A DNA stretch of 47,987 nt. Origin: Acidobacteriaceae bacterium. Its GTDB lineage: Bacteria > Acidobacteriota > Terriglobia > Terriglobales > Acidobacteriaceae. Position 1 is the stretch's first letter; the number at the start of each line of letters is the position of its first letter. The notes under the pieces are model-generated. The model saw only the letters and a list, made by a program, of their open reading frames with translations. It searched no databases and had not been told where the DNA came from. The DNA lies in assembly GCA_903642225.1 (NCBI GenBank), contig CAHJWI010000035.1:1-47987 (forward strand), read 5' to 3'. Made by a program: the position numbers and the translations under genes. Below are positions 7,593 to 15,644 of this stretch, piece after piece.

Positions 7593-8459
7593 TTACTGTT
7601 CGTACTTGTCGAGAAAGATTGCGAGCCTCTCGCGAGTGGCTGCGGGGATCATCTTTTTGTCGGTCATGACGGCGTACTTAAGGGCGCTTGCCGCGGGTGT
7701 GCCGGAGTTGTCTGCGGGCAGGTTGCGGATGGCGGCGGCGAGAACTTTTTGCGCGTTGGCGGAGTTGGCATGAATGACTTTGACGACTTCCTCGACGGTG
7801 ACGTCGTCGTGGCCTTCGCGCCAGCAGTCGTAGTCGGTGACCATGGCACAGGTGGCGTAACTAATTTCGGCTTCGCGGGCAAGCTTGGCCTCCTGCAGGT
7901 TGGTCATGCCGATGACATCGGCGCCCCACTGGCGATAGAGGTTGGATTCGGCGCGGGTGGAGAACTGGGGACCTTCCATGCAGACGTAGGTGCCACCGAG
8001 TTTTCCGATCACTCCGGCATCCTTGCAACCCTGTTCAAAGGCCTTGCTGGCTACTGCATCCACCGGATCACCGAAAGCAACATGGCCGACGATGCCGTCG
8101 CCGAAGAACGTGGAGTTGCGTGCAAAGGTGCGGTCGATGAACTGGTCGGGGATGACGAAATCTGTGGGCTTATGCTCTTCCTTGAGCGAGCCGACGGCCG
8201 ACACGGAAAGGATAAAGCTGACGCCGAGCTTCTTCATGGCGTAGATATTGGCGCGAAAGTTGATCTCAGACGGTAGGATGCGATGACCTCGGCCGTGGCG
8301 TGCGAGGAAGGCGACGGAGCGGCCTTCAAGCGTGCCGAGGACGATGCTCTCGGATGGTGCGCCGAAGGGCGTGTCCACGGTGACTTCCATAGTGCTGGTG
8401 AGGCCGGGCATGGTGTACAGGCCACTGCCGCCGATGATGCCGATATCTGCGTGTTGCAA
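7593..8459 (-). CDS. mtnP: S-methyl-5'-thioadenosine phosphorylase
   Basis: A 288-residue phosphorylase that splits methylthioadenosine, a by-product of polyamine and SAM-radical reactions, into adenine and methylthioribose 1-phosphate. Family features: IGIIGGSGLY at the N-terminus, the phosphate-site segment LARHGRGHRILPSEINFRAN, the substrate-site segment GTYVCMEGPQFSTRAES, and GMTNLQEAKLAREAEISYA. These fit MTAP rather than plain purine nucleoside phosphorylase. The start is TTG at 8459, supported by GGGAG nine bases upstream. Length is normal. It leads a two-gene unit with the downstream PfkB kinase. Confidence 0.92.
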   Translation of the reverse strand: MQHADIGIIGGSGLYTMPGLTSTMEVTVDTPFGAPSESIVLGTLEGRSVAFLARHGRGHRILPSEINFRANIYAMKKLGVSFILSVSAVGSLKEEHKPTDFVIPDQFIDRTFARNSTFFGDGIVGHVAFGDPVDAVASKAFEQGCKDAGVIGKLGGTYVCMEGPQFSTRAESNLYRQWGADVIGMTNLQEAKLAREAEISYATCAMVTDYDCWREGHDDVTVEEVVKVIHANSANAQKVLAAAIRNLPADNSGTPAASALKYAVMTDKKMIPAATRERLAIFLDKYEQ

Positions 8460-9023
8460 GGTTGGAATCTCCCGTGCGCTGGGTTGGTGCGCCGTGGGTT
8501 AGTGTATCGCTCGACGACTTGTAAAGGCCGGCAGCTCTTTCTGCTTGCGATGTGTGAACCGGTGGGAGAATTCCGTAGTCCCTGGTACACAATTTGTTCG
8601 CGCGGAGATGTCCCATGTCTACGACACTAGGCACCGTTGACAGGCGAACCTTGCGCCGGGCTTTCAGCGCTCGGATATCTTCTAACATCGCTACCTGGAC
8701 CTTCGGCCTAGGCTGTTATGCTGCGGGCCTAAGGTCCTTGAAAGTGGGACTCTACATCGATAAAGAATCTCGTCCGAAGTCGCGACCCAGTGAGCTTAAT
8801 TACGCTTGACTCGCGCATCGATTCGATGATCGCCTGCCTTCCTGAAGTGGTGGGCCGTCAAAAGTGATTGCGTCTAGAGCAAGTGCCTCCTGAAAGCTGA
8901 CCTCACGGGTGGAAGCCCCGTTCTGGAAGGGGGGGTACGGGCGGGCTGAAGCCCGGCCCTTTCAAAGCGGCCGTTGGGTTTACGGCGGCGCTGAAGGCCT
9001 GGTTTTCACAGCGGCCCTTGTAA
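8460..9023. other. Intergenic region of about 560 bp between bshA and mtnP
   Basis: This is the largest gap in the window. It must hold the mtnP promoter on the minus strand, but I see no convincing -35/-10 pair. The section from about 8500 to 8870 is less GC-rich than its surroundings. It holds one weak plus-strand ORF (8615-8809, 64 residues, GGAGA just upstream of ATG) with no recognisable motif. The section nearest bshA holds a GC-rich palindrome (8939-8959) and a G-rich tract. Confidence 0.6.
8939..8959. repeat. GC-rich palindrome downstream of bshA
   Basis: The core CGGGCTGAAGCCCG is a near-perfect palindrome, extended on both sides by GGGC and GGCCC. It lies about 65 bp past the bshA stop and would form a hairpin in that transcript, but no T-run follows, so it is not a canonical intrinsic terminator. 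Confidence 0.55.
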
Positions 9024-10157
9024 TTAGCCGGCGAGGACTTTTTCGTAGAAGGCTTCGTAGTGAGGGATGATTCGGGTGGTGCAGAACTTGTCTTGCGCGG
9101 TTTGGCGGGCGGCGGCGGCCATGCGGCTGAGGCGGGTGGGGTCGGTGAGAAGGGCGGTGGCGCCGGAGGCCATGGCTTCTACGTCGCCCACGTTGTAAAG
9201 CAGGCCGTTGATGCCGTCTTCGACGAGTTCGGGCACGCCGCCGACGCGGGTGGCGATGCAGGGGACGCCGCAGGCCATGCCTTCGAGGGCGGCGAGACCG
9301 AAGCTCTCCATGCTGGACGGCATGAGCATGAGGTCGCCTAGTGGGAGCAGGTCTTGCACGCTGTCCTGCTTGCCGAGGAAGTGGATGCGGTTCTGGATGC
9401 CGTGCTTGAGGGCGAGGTGCTCGGCGAGGGAGCGGTCGGGGCCGTCGCCGATGAGCATGAGGCGGGCGGGGACGTGCTGGGCGATGCGGGCAAAGACCTC
9501 GACGACGTCGTCGATACGCTTGACGCGGCGGAAGTTGGAGAGGTGGAGGATGAGTTTTTCGTGGGGCTCGGCGTACTGGGGGCGGAGCTCGCGGACGAGG
9601 TCTTCGTTGCGCTGGTAGACGGAGCAGTTGACGAAGTTGTGGATGACCTCGATAGGCCTTGTGATCTCAAAATCGCGTACTGTCGAGCGCTTGAGGTCTT
9701 CGGAAATGCTGGTGACGCCGTCGCTCTGGTCGATGCCGAAGCGGGTGATGGGGAGGTAGCCGGGGTCCTGGCCCACGAGCGTGATGTCCGTGCCGTGGAG
9801 GGTGGTGATGAAGGGGAGGCGGATGCCTTTGGCTTCGAGCATCTGGCGGGCGAGTAGGGCGGAGACCGAGTGGGGGATGGCGTAGTGGACGTGGAGGAGA
9901 TCGAGCTGGTAGAACTCCGCGACCTCGGCCATGCGGCTGGCGAGGGCGAGGTCGTAGGGCGGGTACTGGAAGAGGGGGTAGTTGGTGACGGCGACTTCGT
10001 GGAAGAAGATGCCGTGCTCGCGGCCGGTGAGGCGGAAGGGCTGCTGGTAGGTGATGAAGTGAACCTGGTGTTCGCGGGCGGCGAGCTCGATGCCGAGCTC
10101 TGTGGCGACGACGCCGGAGCCGCCGTAGGTGGGGTAGCAGGTGACGCCGATTTTCAT
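9024..10157 (-). CDS. bshA: N-acetyl-alpha-D-glucosaminyl L-malate synthase BshA (GT4 family)
   Basis: BshA (377 aa) catalyses the first step of bacillithiol synthesis, joining GlcNAc from UDP-GlcNAc to L-malate. The N-terminus KIGVTCYPTYGGSGVVATELG is the BshA form of the GT4 glycine loop. HVHYAIPHSVSALLARQML and TLHGTDITLVG follow, and the C-terminal nucleotide-sugar site MPSSMESFGLAALEGMACG is intact. I place the start at ATG 10157 where homology begins; the frame stays open to 10334 but that upstream part is low-complexity and overlaps the next gene. Other GT4 enzymes are possible, but the N-terminal half is characteristic. No bshB or bshC is visible nearby. Confidence 0.88.
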   Translation of the reverse strand: MKIGVTCYPTYGGSGVVATELGIELAAREHQVHFITYQQPFRLTGREHGIFFHEVAVTNYPLFQYPPYDLALASRMAEVAEFYQLDLLHVHYAIPHSVSALLARQMLEAKGIRLPFITTLHGTDITLVGQDPGYLPITRFGIDQSDGVTSISEDLKRSTVRDFEITRPIEVIHNFVNCSVYQRNEDLVRELRPQYAEPHEKLILHLSNFRRVKRIDDVVEVFARIAQHVPARLMLIGDGPDRSLAEHLALKHGIQNRIHFLGKQDSVQDLLPLGDLMLMPSSMESFGLAALEGMACGVPCIATRVGGVPELVEDGINGLLYNVGDVEAMASGATALLTDPTRLSRMAAAARQTAQDKFCTTRIIPHYEAFYEKVLAG

Positions 10158-10182
10158 AGGGGAGAGCCAGGGTGGCGGAGGT

Positions 10183-10563
10183 TCATTGGGTGGCCGCGCT
10201 TTGCGTTCTGCCGAAGAGGTAGCCGAGCAGGAGGGTGACGATGGGCAGGATGGTTCGCGTGACCAGCAGGTCGAAGACGTCTGTGAGGGTTTGGCGGTAT
10301 TGGTCGTAGACCTGCTTGTAGAGGTCGAGCGCATCCTTGGCCTGGGCAGGCGTAAGCCCGGCGAGGGAGGGCTGCGCGGGAAGGTGTGTGAGGTAGAAGA
10401 TCACGAGGCCGGCTGCGACGAGGAGGATCCAGAGCAGGCCGGCCGCGGCGAAGACAGTGTTCCAAAGTTCGAGAAATGTCGCGGGCTTGGCATTTGCCAA
10501 CTCGCCGTCGCTATTGTGTGTGAGGCGGGCTACGTGGGCCTGCATGACGGGGTGATCCGGCAT
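10183..10563 (-). CDS. Small membrane protein, function unknown
   Basis: A 126-residue protein I do not recognise. It has two clear hydrophobic segments, one around residues 35-60 (FAAAGLLWILLVAAGLVIFY) and one near the C-terminus (ILPIVTLLLGYLFG). An amphipathic stretch with QAKDALDLYKQVYDQYRQTL lies between them. No signal peptide or catalytic motif is visible. The gene starts 3 bp after the stop of a small ribbon-helix-helix-like protein and ends 25 bp before bshA, so the three are probably co-transcribed. Confidence 0.65.
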   Translation of the reverse strand: MPDHPVMQAHVARLTHNSDGELANAKPATFLELWNTVFAAAGLLWILLVAAGLVIFYLTHLPAQPSLAGLTPAQAKDALDLYKQVYDQYRQTLTDVFDLLVTRTILPIVTLLLGYLFGRTQSAATQ

Positions 10564-10566
10564 GCG

Positions 10567-10770
10567 CTAGGGGAGCTCGACCACTTGCTGCACAACGCCG
10601 TTGCTATCGGTGATGCTGACCTGGTTGGAGCTGCCGGTGGGCGTGTTTGTTTTCAGGTACTTGTAAGTGACGACCGCTCGTTGAATGACGTCCGCGACGG
10701 AACCGCCCTGGGCGAGGTCTTTCAGTGTCCGTTCGAACTTCTCGTCCATTTGCATGGTGTAGGTGATCAT
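10567..10770 (-). CDS. Small ribbon-helix-helix-like protein, function unknown
   Basis: A 67-residue protein beginning MITYTMQMDEKFERTL. The pattern of one short beta strand, a helix (EKFERTLKDLAQ), a GGSVADVIQRAVVTYKYL helix and a short tail resembles CopG/Arc-type ribbon-helix-helix folds, which often bind DNA as dimers. The start at 10770 is set by a strong GGAGG six bases upstream; a longer frame to 10824 lacks such support. It is followed 3 bp later by the small membrane protein. The resemblance is from pattern only. Confidence 0.55.
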   Translation of the reverse strand: MITYTMQMDEKFERTLKDLAQGGSVADVIQRAVVTYKYLKTNTPTGSSNQVSITDSNGVVQQVVELP

Positions 10771-10858
10771 GCGTGCCTCCGCCCGTCCTGGTAGTTGGAT
10801 TCTATTCGCCTGCGAAGGTTTCATGCGCAGATTTGCGGGCGGGCCAGTGCACGTTCAG

Positions 10859-11440
10859 CTAGTCAATACGTTCCACGAGAAGGACCTGGTCGGAGCCGTC
10901 GATCTCGTTGAGTTTGACCTCGATGATTTCCCTTGCGCTGGTGGGGACGACGCGGCCGACGAACTGGGCTTCAATGGGTAGCTCGCGATGGCCGCGGTCG
11001 ATGAGGACGAGCAGCCGGACGGAGCGGGGGCGGCCGTGGTCGAAGAGGGCGTCGAGCGCGGCGCGGATGGTGCGGCCGGTGTAAAGGACGTCGTCGAGCA
11101 GAATAATGTCGCGGTCGGCGATGTCAAAGCCGATGTCGGCCTTATTGACGGTGGGGCGGGGACCGGCGGTGGTGAGGTCGTCGCGGTAGAAGGAGATATC
11201 GAGCTGGCCGACCTCGACCGGTGCTTTCTCAATGATCTCGATGATTTTGCCGATGCGCTCCGCGAGGGGAACACCACGGCGCTTGATGCCGACCAGTCCG
11301 AGGTTGCCGCCGCCGTTATGCTTTTCGACGATCTGGTGGGCGAGGCGGACGAGGGTTCGGTCGATTTCGCTGCCGGAGAGCAGGCGGCCCTTCTCGCGGA
11401 TAATGGGTGCGGCATTGGTTGCGGCTGGCTGGTTCGACAT
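10859..11440 (-). CDS. pyrR: Bifunctional pyrimidine operon regulator / uracil phosphoribosyltransferase PyrR
   Basis: A type I phosphoribosyltransferase fold protein of about 193 residues. In many bacteria PyrR binds pyr mRNA leaders in response to UMP and may convert uracil plus PRPP to UMP. The PRPP loop DIILLDDVLYTGRTIRAALDAL is complete, GIKRRGVPLAERI is the PyrR-type N-terminal loop, and the DISFYRDDLTT segment is typical. The start MSNQPAATN at 11440 matches normal length; the frame extends to 11476 without better ribosome binding signals. No pyr biosynthesis gene lies beside it here, so any mRNA target is elsewhere. Confidence 0.92.
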   Translation of the reverse strand: MSNQPAATNAAPIIREKGRLLSGSEIDRTLVRLAHQIVEKHNGGGNLGLVGIKRRGVPLAERIGKIIEIIEKAPVEVGQLDISFYRDDLTTAGPRPTVNKADIGFDIADRDIILLDDVLYTGRTIRAALDALFDHGRPRSVRLLVLIDRGHRELPIEAQFVGRVVPTSAREIIEVKLNEIDGSDQVLLVERID

Positions 11441-11519
11441 AGCGGCCATGATACGGAGGGCGCAGACGCACCGCAACCGCCGTGGCGTCGGCTGGTCAAG
11501 TCTGGACTACGTTTGCGCA

Positions 11520-12224
11520 TCAGGTGCGGCTGCGGCGCTGGCGTGCACCCAGCAGAGCGCCTGCGACGGCGCCGGCACCTGCACCCACTGCAAGCATGAA
11601 GACCGAAGTGATGGCCTGGCCGAGAAGAAAGGCAGCAGCGCGGATTTCAGGCCAGTGCAGGGCGGTGCTCCATTCCAATGGCAAGGGGGTTGCGGATGCG
11701 GCCATTTGGGCGTCCATCTGCCGAAACGCCAGGTCAAGCGTGGTTTGCACAAGGGTGGAGTGCATGCCGTAACGGCCGACGAACCCGGCGAGTCCGCACA
11801 CGGCTGCGAGCACAGCGGCGAGCAGCAGGGCGAGTACAACACCAATGCGCGCGCCCATGGCCGGCGTGAAAGGCGGAAAAGGTCGACGCCGGAGGTAGGC
11901 TGCCGCACTTCCCAGGGTAAGCAGGGGCAGGAGCAACAGGGCCAGGATGTTGGCGCCGCCGGTCATGACGATGTCTGGCTTAAGAAGGCATGGGACAGCA
12001 CCGACGGCTGTGGCCACGGCAAGCACGCGGAAGGCGAGTTGCCACTCCACGCCATGAGTACTGTTGACTATTGAAGCTGGATGGGTTCCGGCGTCTGCCG
12101 TGGCAGTTTCAAGCGTCTCGGTCGGCACGCGAAGCTGTTGCAGACCGCAGACCGCACAGAAGGCCGCGGATGCTCCCTCGATGGTGGGGAGCGGGGCCTG
12201 GCAGCGTGGGCAAAGTTCGGGCAT
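11520..12224 (-). CDS. Zinc-ribbon membrane protein, function unknown
   Basis: A 234-residue protein with an N-terminal zinc ribbon (CPRC at residues 5-8 and CAVC about 18 residues on) followed by at least four hydrophobic helices. The start ATG at 12224 places MPELCPRCQ at the N-terminus, as is usual for zinc-ribbon membrane proteins; the open frame upstream to 12530 is not protein-like. No enzymatic motif is seen. It resembles many uncharacterised zinc-ribbon membrane proteins. It is transcribed toward pyrR with a 79-bp gap. Confidence 0.65.
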   Translation of the reverse strand: MPELCPRCQAPLPTIEGASAAFCAVCGLQQLRVPTETLETATADAGTHPASIVNSTHGVEWQLAFRVLAVATAVGAVPCLLKPDIVMTGGANILALLLLPLLTLGSAAAYLRRRPFPPFTPAMGARIGVVLALLLAAVLAAVCGLAGFVGRYGMHSTLVQTTLDLAFRQMDAQMAASATPLPLEWSTALHWPEIRAAAFLLGQAITSVFMLAVGAGAGAVAGALLGARQRRSRT

Positions 12225-12423
12225 GGCGCAGTTCCACGCTACCCCACGCAGAGCCGTGATGCCAAACGGTATTCGCCTGATGTGAACAGATAGAGCGACG
12301 CATGGAAGGTGCGAAGGAAGAAGGCCGGATGGGTGGGCGAAGTGCGCCCACAGCGGGCGAAGTGGCGCGCTTTGCTGTGGTAGCCTCATGCATGTGAGGG
12401 ATAGACAGAAGCCGCTGACTGGC

Positions 12424-12444
12424 AACCCGCACTTGCGGGTTTTT
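12424..12444 (+). terminator. Terminator-like hairpin in the sthA leader
   Basis: A 7-bp stem, AACCCGC paired with GCGGGTT around an ACTT loop, runs straight into a T-run. This is the form of an intrinsic terminator on the plus strand. It lies 70 bp upstream of the sthA start with no plus-strand gene before it, so it could end a short leader RNA or act as an attenuator. Confidence 0.45.
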
Positions 12445-12514
12445 GCAGGACTCAACCGTTTGCATGGCCGCAGTCTGCAGCGTTCCACTCCCAAGAAAAA
12501 AGGCAGCACACCTG

Positions 12515-13924
12515 ATGAATAGCCCCTCACCGAGCACGGCCTTCGACCTGATTGTGATTGGTTCCGGCCCCGCCGGACAGCGTGCGGCTATCTTTGGCGC
12601 AAAGCTTGGAAAAAAGGTGGCGCTGGTGGAGTCCCGCGAAGTTGTGGGCGGCGCGTGCATCAGTACCGGCACGATCCCGTCGAAGACGATGCGGGAAGCT
12701 GTGCTGCACCTTTCCGGGTATAACTACAAGTCGATTTACGGCATGAACTACCGGGTGAAGGAACGCATCACCATGGCGGACCTTGCCTTCCGCGTGCAGC
12801 ACGTCATCAAGACCGAGATCGATGTGACCGAAGCACAGCTGAACCGGAACAACATCGAAATGCTGACGGGGATTGCGTCGTTTGAAGATGCGAACCATGT
12901 CAAAGTAACAAACTCTCGCGGATCGAGCATTTACGAGGGCAAGAACATCATCATCGGCACCGGGACCAAGCCGGCGGCGAGCGACACGGTTCCAATCAAT
13001 GGGTCGACGATCATCAACAGCGACCTGATCCTGGAACTGAAGAATTTGCCGAAGACCATGATCGTGGTGGGTGGCGGCGTGATCGGCGTAGAGTACACCT
13101 GCATGTTTGCCGCGCTGGGTGTGCGTGTGACGTTGATCGAGCGGCGGCCGCGGCTGCTGGAGTTTGCGGACCAGGAGATCGTGGAGGCGCTAAGCTACCA
13201 CCTGCGCGACAGCCGCGTGACCATGCGGATGAATGAAGAGGTGGAGAGCGTCGTTGAGAACGAGGACGGGACCGTGACGGCCGTTCTTGAATCGCGCAAG
13301 CGGGTACAGGGCGATGCGCTGCTGTATGCGGTGGGGCGGCAGGGCAATGTGGATGAGCTCGAACTGCACAAGATCGGTGTGACGTCGGACAGCCGCGGGC
13401 GCATTCCGGTGGACAAGGACTTCCGCACCAAGTGCCCGAGCGTGTTTGCGGTGGGCGATGTGATCGGCTTCCCTTCTCTGGCGTCGGTGTCGATGGAGCA
13501 GGGGCGGATCAGCGCGGCGCGAGCGTTTGGCGATGAGACGATCCTGTCGAATCCGAGCTACTACCCGTATGGCATATGGACGATTCCGGAGATTAGCTTC
13601 CTGGGCAAGACCGAGGAGCAGTTGACCGAGGAAGATGTTCCGTATGAAGTGGGCGTGGCGTACTACCGCGAGATTGCGCGCGGACAAATTCGCGGAGATA
13701 CGACGGGGCGGCTGAAGCTGATCTTCAACCGGGAGAACCGGTCGATCCTGGGTGTACACATCATCGGCGAGGGTGCGAGCGAGCTGTTGCACATCGGCCA
13801 GGCAGTGATGGCGCTGGGTGGGACTGTGGACTACTTTGTGGACACGGTATTCAACTATCCAACGTTGGCGGAGTGCTACAAGGTAGCGGCGTTTAACGGG
13901 TTGAACCGGCTACGCAAGGATTAG
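12515..13924 (+). CDS. sthA: Soluble pyridine nucleotide transhydrogenase (Si-specific)
   Basis: A 469-residue FAD-dependent flavoprotein of the dihydrolipoamide dehydrogenase family. SthA moves reducing equivalents between NADPH and NAD+ in the cytoplasm. The N-terminal FAD motif IGSGPAGQRAA is clear, the NAD(P) motif VGGGVIGVEYTCMFAALG lies in the middle, and FAVGDVIG follows. The active-site segment reads GGACISTGTIPSKT: the second redox cysteine of disulfide reductases is threonine, as in E. coli SthA, so this is not lipoamide dehydrogenase or mercuric reductase. The start ATG at 12515 gives normal length. A terminator-like hairpin lies in its leader. Confidence 0.9.
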   Translation: MNSPSPSTAFDLIVIGSGPAGQRAAIFGAKLGKKVALVESREVVGGACISTGTIPSKTMREAVLHLSGYNYKSIYGMNYRVKERITMADLAFRVQHVIKTEIDVTEAQLNRNNIEMLTGIASFEDANHVKVTNSRGSSIYEGKNIIIGTGTKPAASDTVPINGSTIINSDLILELKNLPKTMIVVGGGVIGVEYTCMFAALGVRVTLIERRPRLLEFADQEIVEALSYHLRDSRVTMRMNEEVESVVENEDGTVTAVLESRKRVQGDALLYAVGRQGNVDELELHKIGVTSDSRGRIPVDKDFRTKCPSVFAVGDVIGFPSLASVSMEQGRISAARAFGDETILSNPSYYPYGIWTIPEISFLGKTEEQLTEEDVPYEVGVAYYREIARGQIRGDTTGRLKLIFNRENRSILGVHIIGEGASELLHIGQAVMALGGTVDYFVDTVFNYPTLAECYKVAAFNGLNRLRKD

Positions 13925-13958
13925 GCGTCATCGGCAATGAGTGCAGTAGACTTCCGGC

Positions 13959-15035
13959 ATGCGTCGCTTCCTGCCTTTGCTGCTTGCCTGTTCCAGACTC
14001 TTTATTTCAGCCCAGTCTCATCCGCCTGACTTAGACGATGCGGGGCTTTTTCAGCGCGCGAAGTCTGCGAGTGTGATTATCCTTTCGGGCGAAGGTAGCG
14101 GTCGTTTGCACGCCTTGGGAACCGGTGTTCTGATTCGTGCAGACGGGACGATTTTGACCGCCCTGCATGTGGTCAGGGGTGCTGCAGAAGTGCAGGTAAG
14201 ATTGGCGAACGGAGATGTGTTCGACCATGTTGACCTGTTAGGGACGGATGAGAGAAGAGACGTCGCTGCTCTGAAGATTACTGGAAGCAGTCTGCCGTTT
14301 TTACGCGCAGGTTCCGAGACAGAACCAGTCGTTGGCGAGGTTGTTTACGCCGTGACGAATGCGAGCGGCCTAGACTTCTCGGCGACAAAAGGGATTCTGT
14401 CTGCGACCCGACCGGCTGCTGAGATTCCAGGTGCAGGAACGGGTTTTACCCTGTTGCAGTTCACCGCGCCGATAGCCGCCGGATCGAGTGGGAGCGGGCT
14501 GCTAGACGGGTCGGCGAACGTGATCGGCATCATCACGAGCGGGCTTGCGAATGCGGGGTTTGCTGTTCCAGTGAATAGCGTAGTCGGCCTTGCCGACTCT
14601 GGGCATAGCAGGACCTTTGGAAGCGGATCGCTCTTGCAGCTTCCCGCGCAGAAACGAGCGGAAGTACCGGATTCCAGCGCCGCACTTGCTGGTACCCATC
14701 CCAAAGATCTGCTGAAAAATGCGAAGACTCTCTACCTCCACTCCAAAACCTCATTTCTAACCATCGACACCATTCAGCGTGCATTGCTGGCGCAAAAGGG
14801 ATGGGACGAGCTTGGCTTGGTGATCGTCAGCGATCCTAAACTCGCGGACGTAATTGTCGAAGTCGATCGACCTCTCTTCACATATGTGCATACGTTTGTC
14901 TTGACGGATACTAAGACTTCGATCCTGCTCGGGGCGGGTAAGGTGACTGCTTTTGATGGCACGATTGCTTCGGGCTTTATAGGAAAGGACATCATCAAGA
15001 TGTTTTCTGACGCGCACCATGCGATGACGAAGTAA
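13959..15035 (+). CDS. Secreted trypsin-like serine protease with unrecognised C-terminal domain
   Basis: A 358-residue protein with an N-terminal signal peptide (about residues 1-19). A chymotrypsin-fold domain covers roughly residues 30-215 with a plausible triad: His70 in TALHVVRG, Asp101 in RRDVAALKI, and Ser177 in AAGSSGSGLL. This resembles the HtrA/DegP protease domain, but no PDZ domain follows. The last 120 residues contain LYLHSKTSFLTIDTIQRALL, LADVIVEVDRPLFTY and GKVTAFDG; I know no function for this domain. It starts 34 bp after sthA, but its base composition is less GC-rich than its neighbours, so it may be a separate acquisition. Confidence 0.78.
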   Translation: MRRFLPLLLACSRLFISAQSHPPDLDDAGLFQRAKSASVIILSGEGSGRLHALGTGVLIRADGTILTALHVVRGAAEVQVRLANGDVFDHVDLLGTDERRDVAALKITGSSLPFLRAGSETEPVVGEVVYAVTNASGLDFSATKGILSATRPAAEIPGAGTGFTLLQFTAPIAAGSSGSGLLDGSANVIGIITSGLANAGFAVPVNSVVGLADSGHSRTFGSGSLLQLPAQKRAEVPDSSAALAGTHPKDLLKNAKTLYLHSKTSFLTIDTIQRALLAQKGWDELGLVIVSDPKLADVIVEVDRPLFTYVHTFVLTDTKTSILLGAGKVTAFDGTIASGFIGKDIIKMFSDAHHAMTK

Positions 15036-15045
15036 GAAGTGTGCT

Positions 15046-15527
15046 TTATGCGCTGAACTGGCGGAGGTGGTGGTCGGTGTGGAGCCAAGCCCAGCGGGAC
15101 CATTCCCATTGGGTGAGCGGGCCCACGATTGGGTGGGCGCGGCTCGCCCAGCTGGGGTGGTCGAAGCAGCGTGTGAGGGAGGCGAGGACCTTTGCCTGGT
15201 CGTTGGCGAAGGTGGAGGGTGGTGTGCCGCCACGGCGCTGGTCTACCTGCGGAACGGTGGGCATGTTGCGTGCCCACCGCAGCGGGATGTGCAGGGCGAG
15301 TGGACGGATGAGGTTGCGGCCGGGCCAGGAGGCGAACACGACACAGTGCCGGCCGTGATGGCGGGGTTCAGCATTCGGGTAAAGGCATCATCGAGGTGGC
15401 AGAGCATGCCGCCGACGGACATGGTTCCCCAGACACGCGCCGAGTCAGGGGTGAGCGAGTGAATGCGGCGGAGGAGTGCGTCGTATACGCCGGGGGTGTG
15501 GAGGGTGGGCAGTTCCCGAAACAGCAT
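15046..15527 (-). pseudogene. DUF1569 (DinB-like) family protein, interrupted by a frameshift
   Basis: Two minus-strand frames together make one protein of about 160 residues. The first runs from 15527 and gives MLFRELPTLHTPGVYDALL through MLCHLDDAFTRML. The second, ending at 15046, gives SWPGRNLIRPLALHIPLRW through GPLTQWEWSRWAWLHTDHH and LRQF. These are the start and end of DUF1569 proteins, which have a DinB-like four-helix fold and a metal-binding-type HxxHH ending. The frame changes between about 15325 and 15365. Either the gene is dead or the sequence has a one-base error there. The end is 10 bp from the converging protease gene. Confidence 0.75.
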
Positions 15528-15644
15528 GATTCACAAGATTGGGTCTGGCATGACTAACCTTTCCATTTGCAAGGTCAGTGTACGCCGGGCGGAGGTGGCT
15601 TTCAGGCGACCGAAGGCGAACCATACCGGTTGCGTAAACGAGAC

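Noticed and set aside
8594..8809. A short plus-strand ORF in the bshA-mtnP gap
   Set aside because: It has a passable ribosome binding site but no recognisable motif and odd composition, so I did not list it as a gene.
15255..15285. A GGTGGGCA / TGCCCACC hairpin in the DUF1569 region
   Set aside because: It encodes expected family residues (IPLRWARNMPTVP), so the pairing is probably incidental; it is not like the CCCACC...GGGGCACCC elements.
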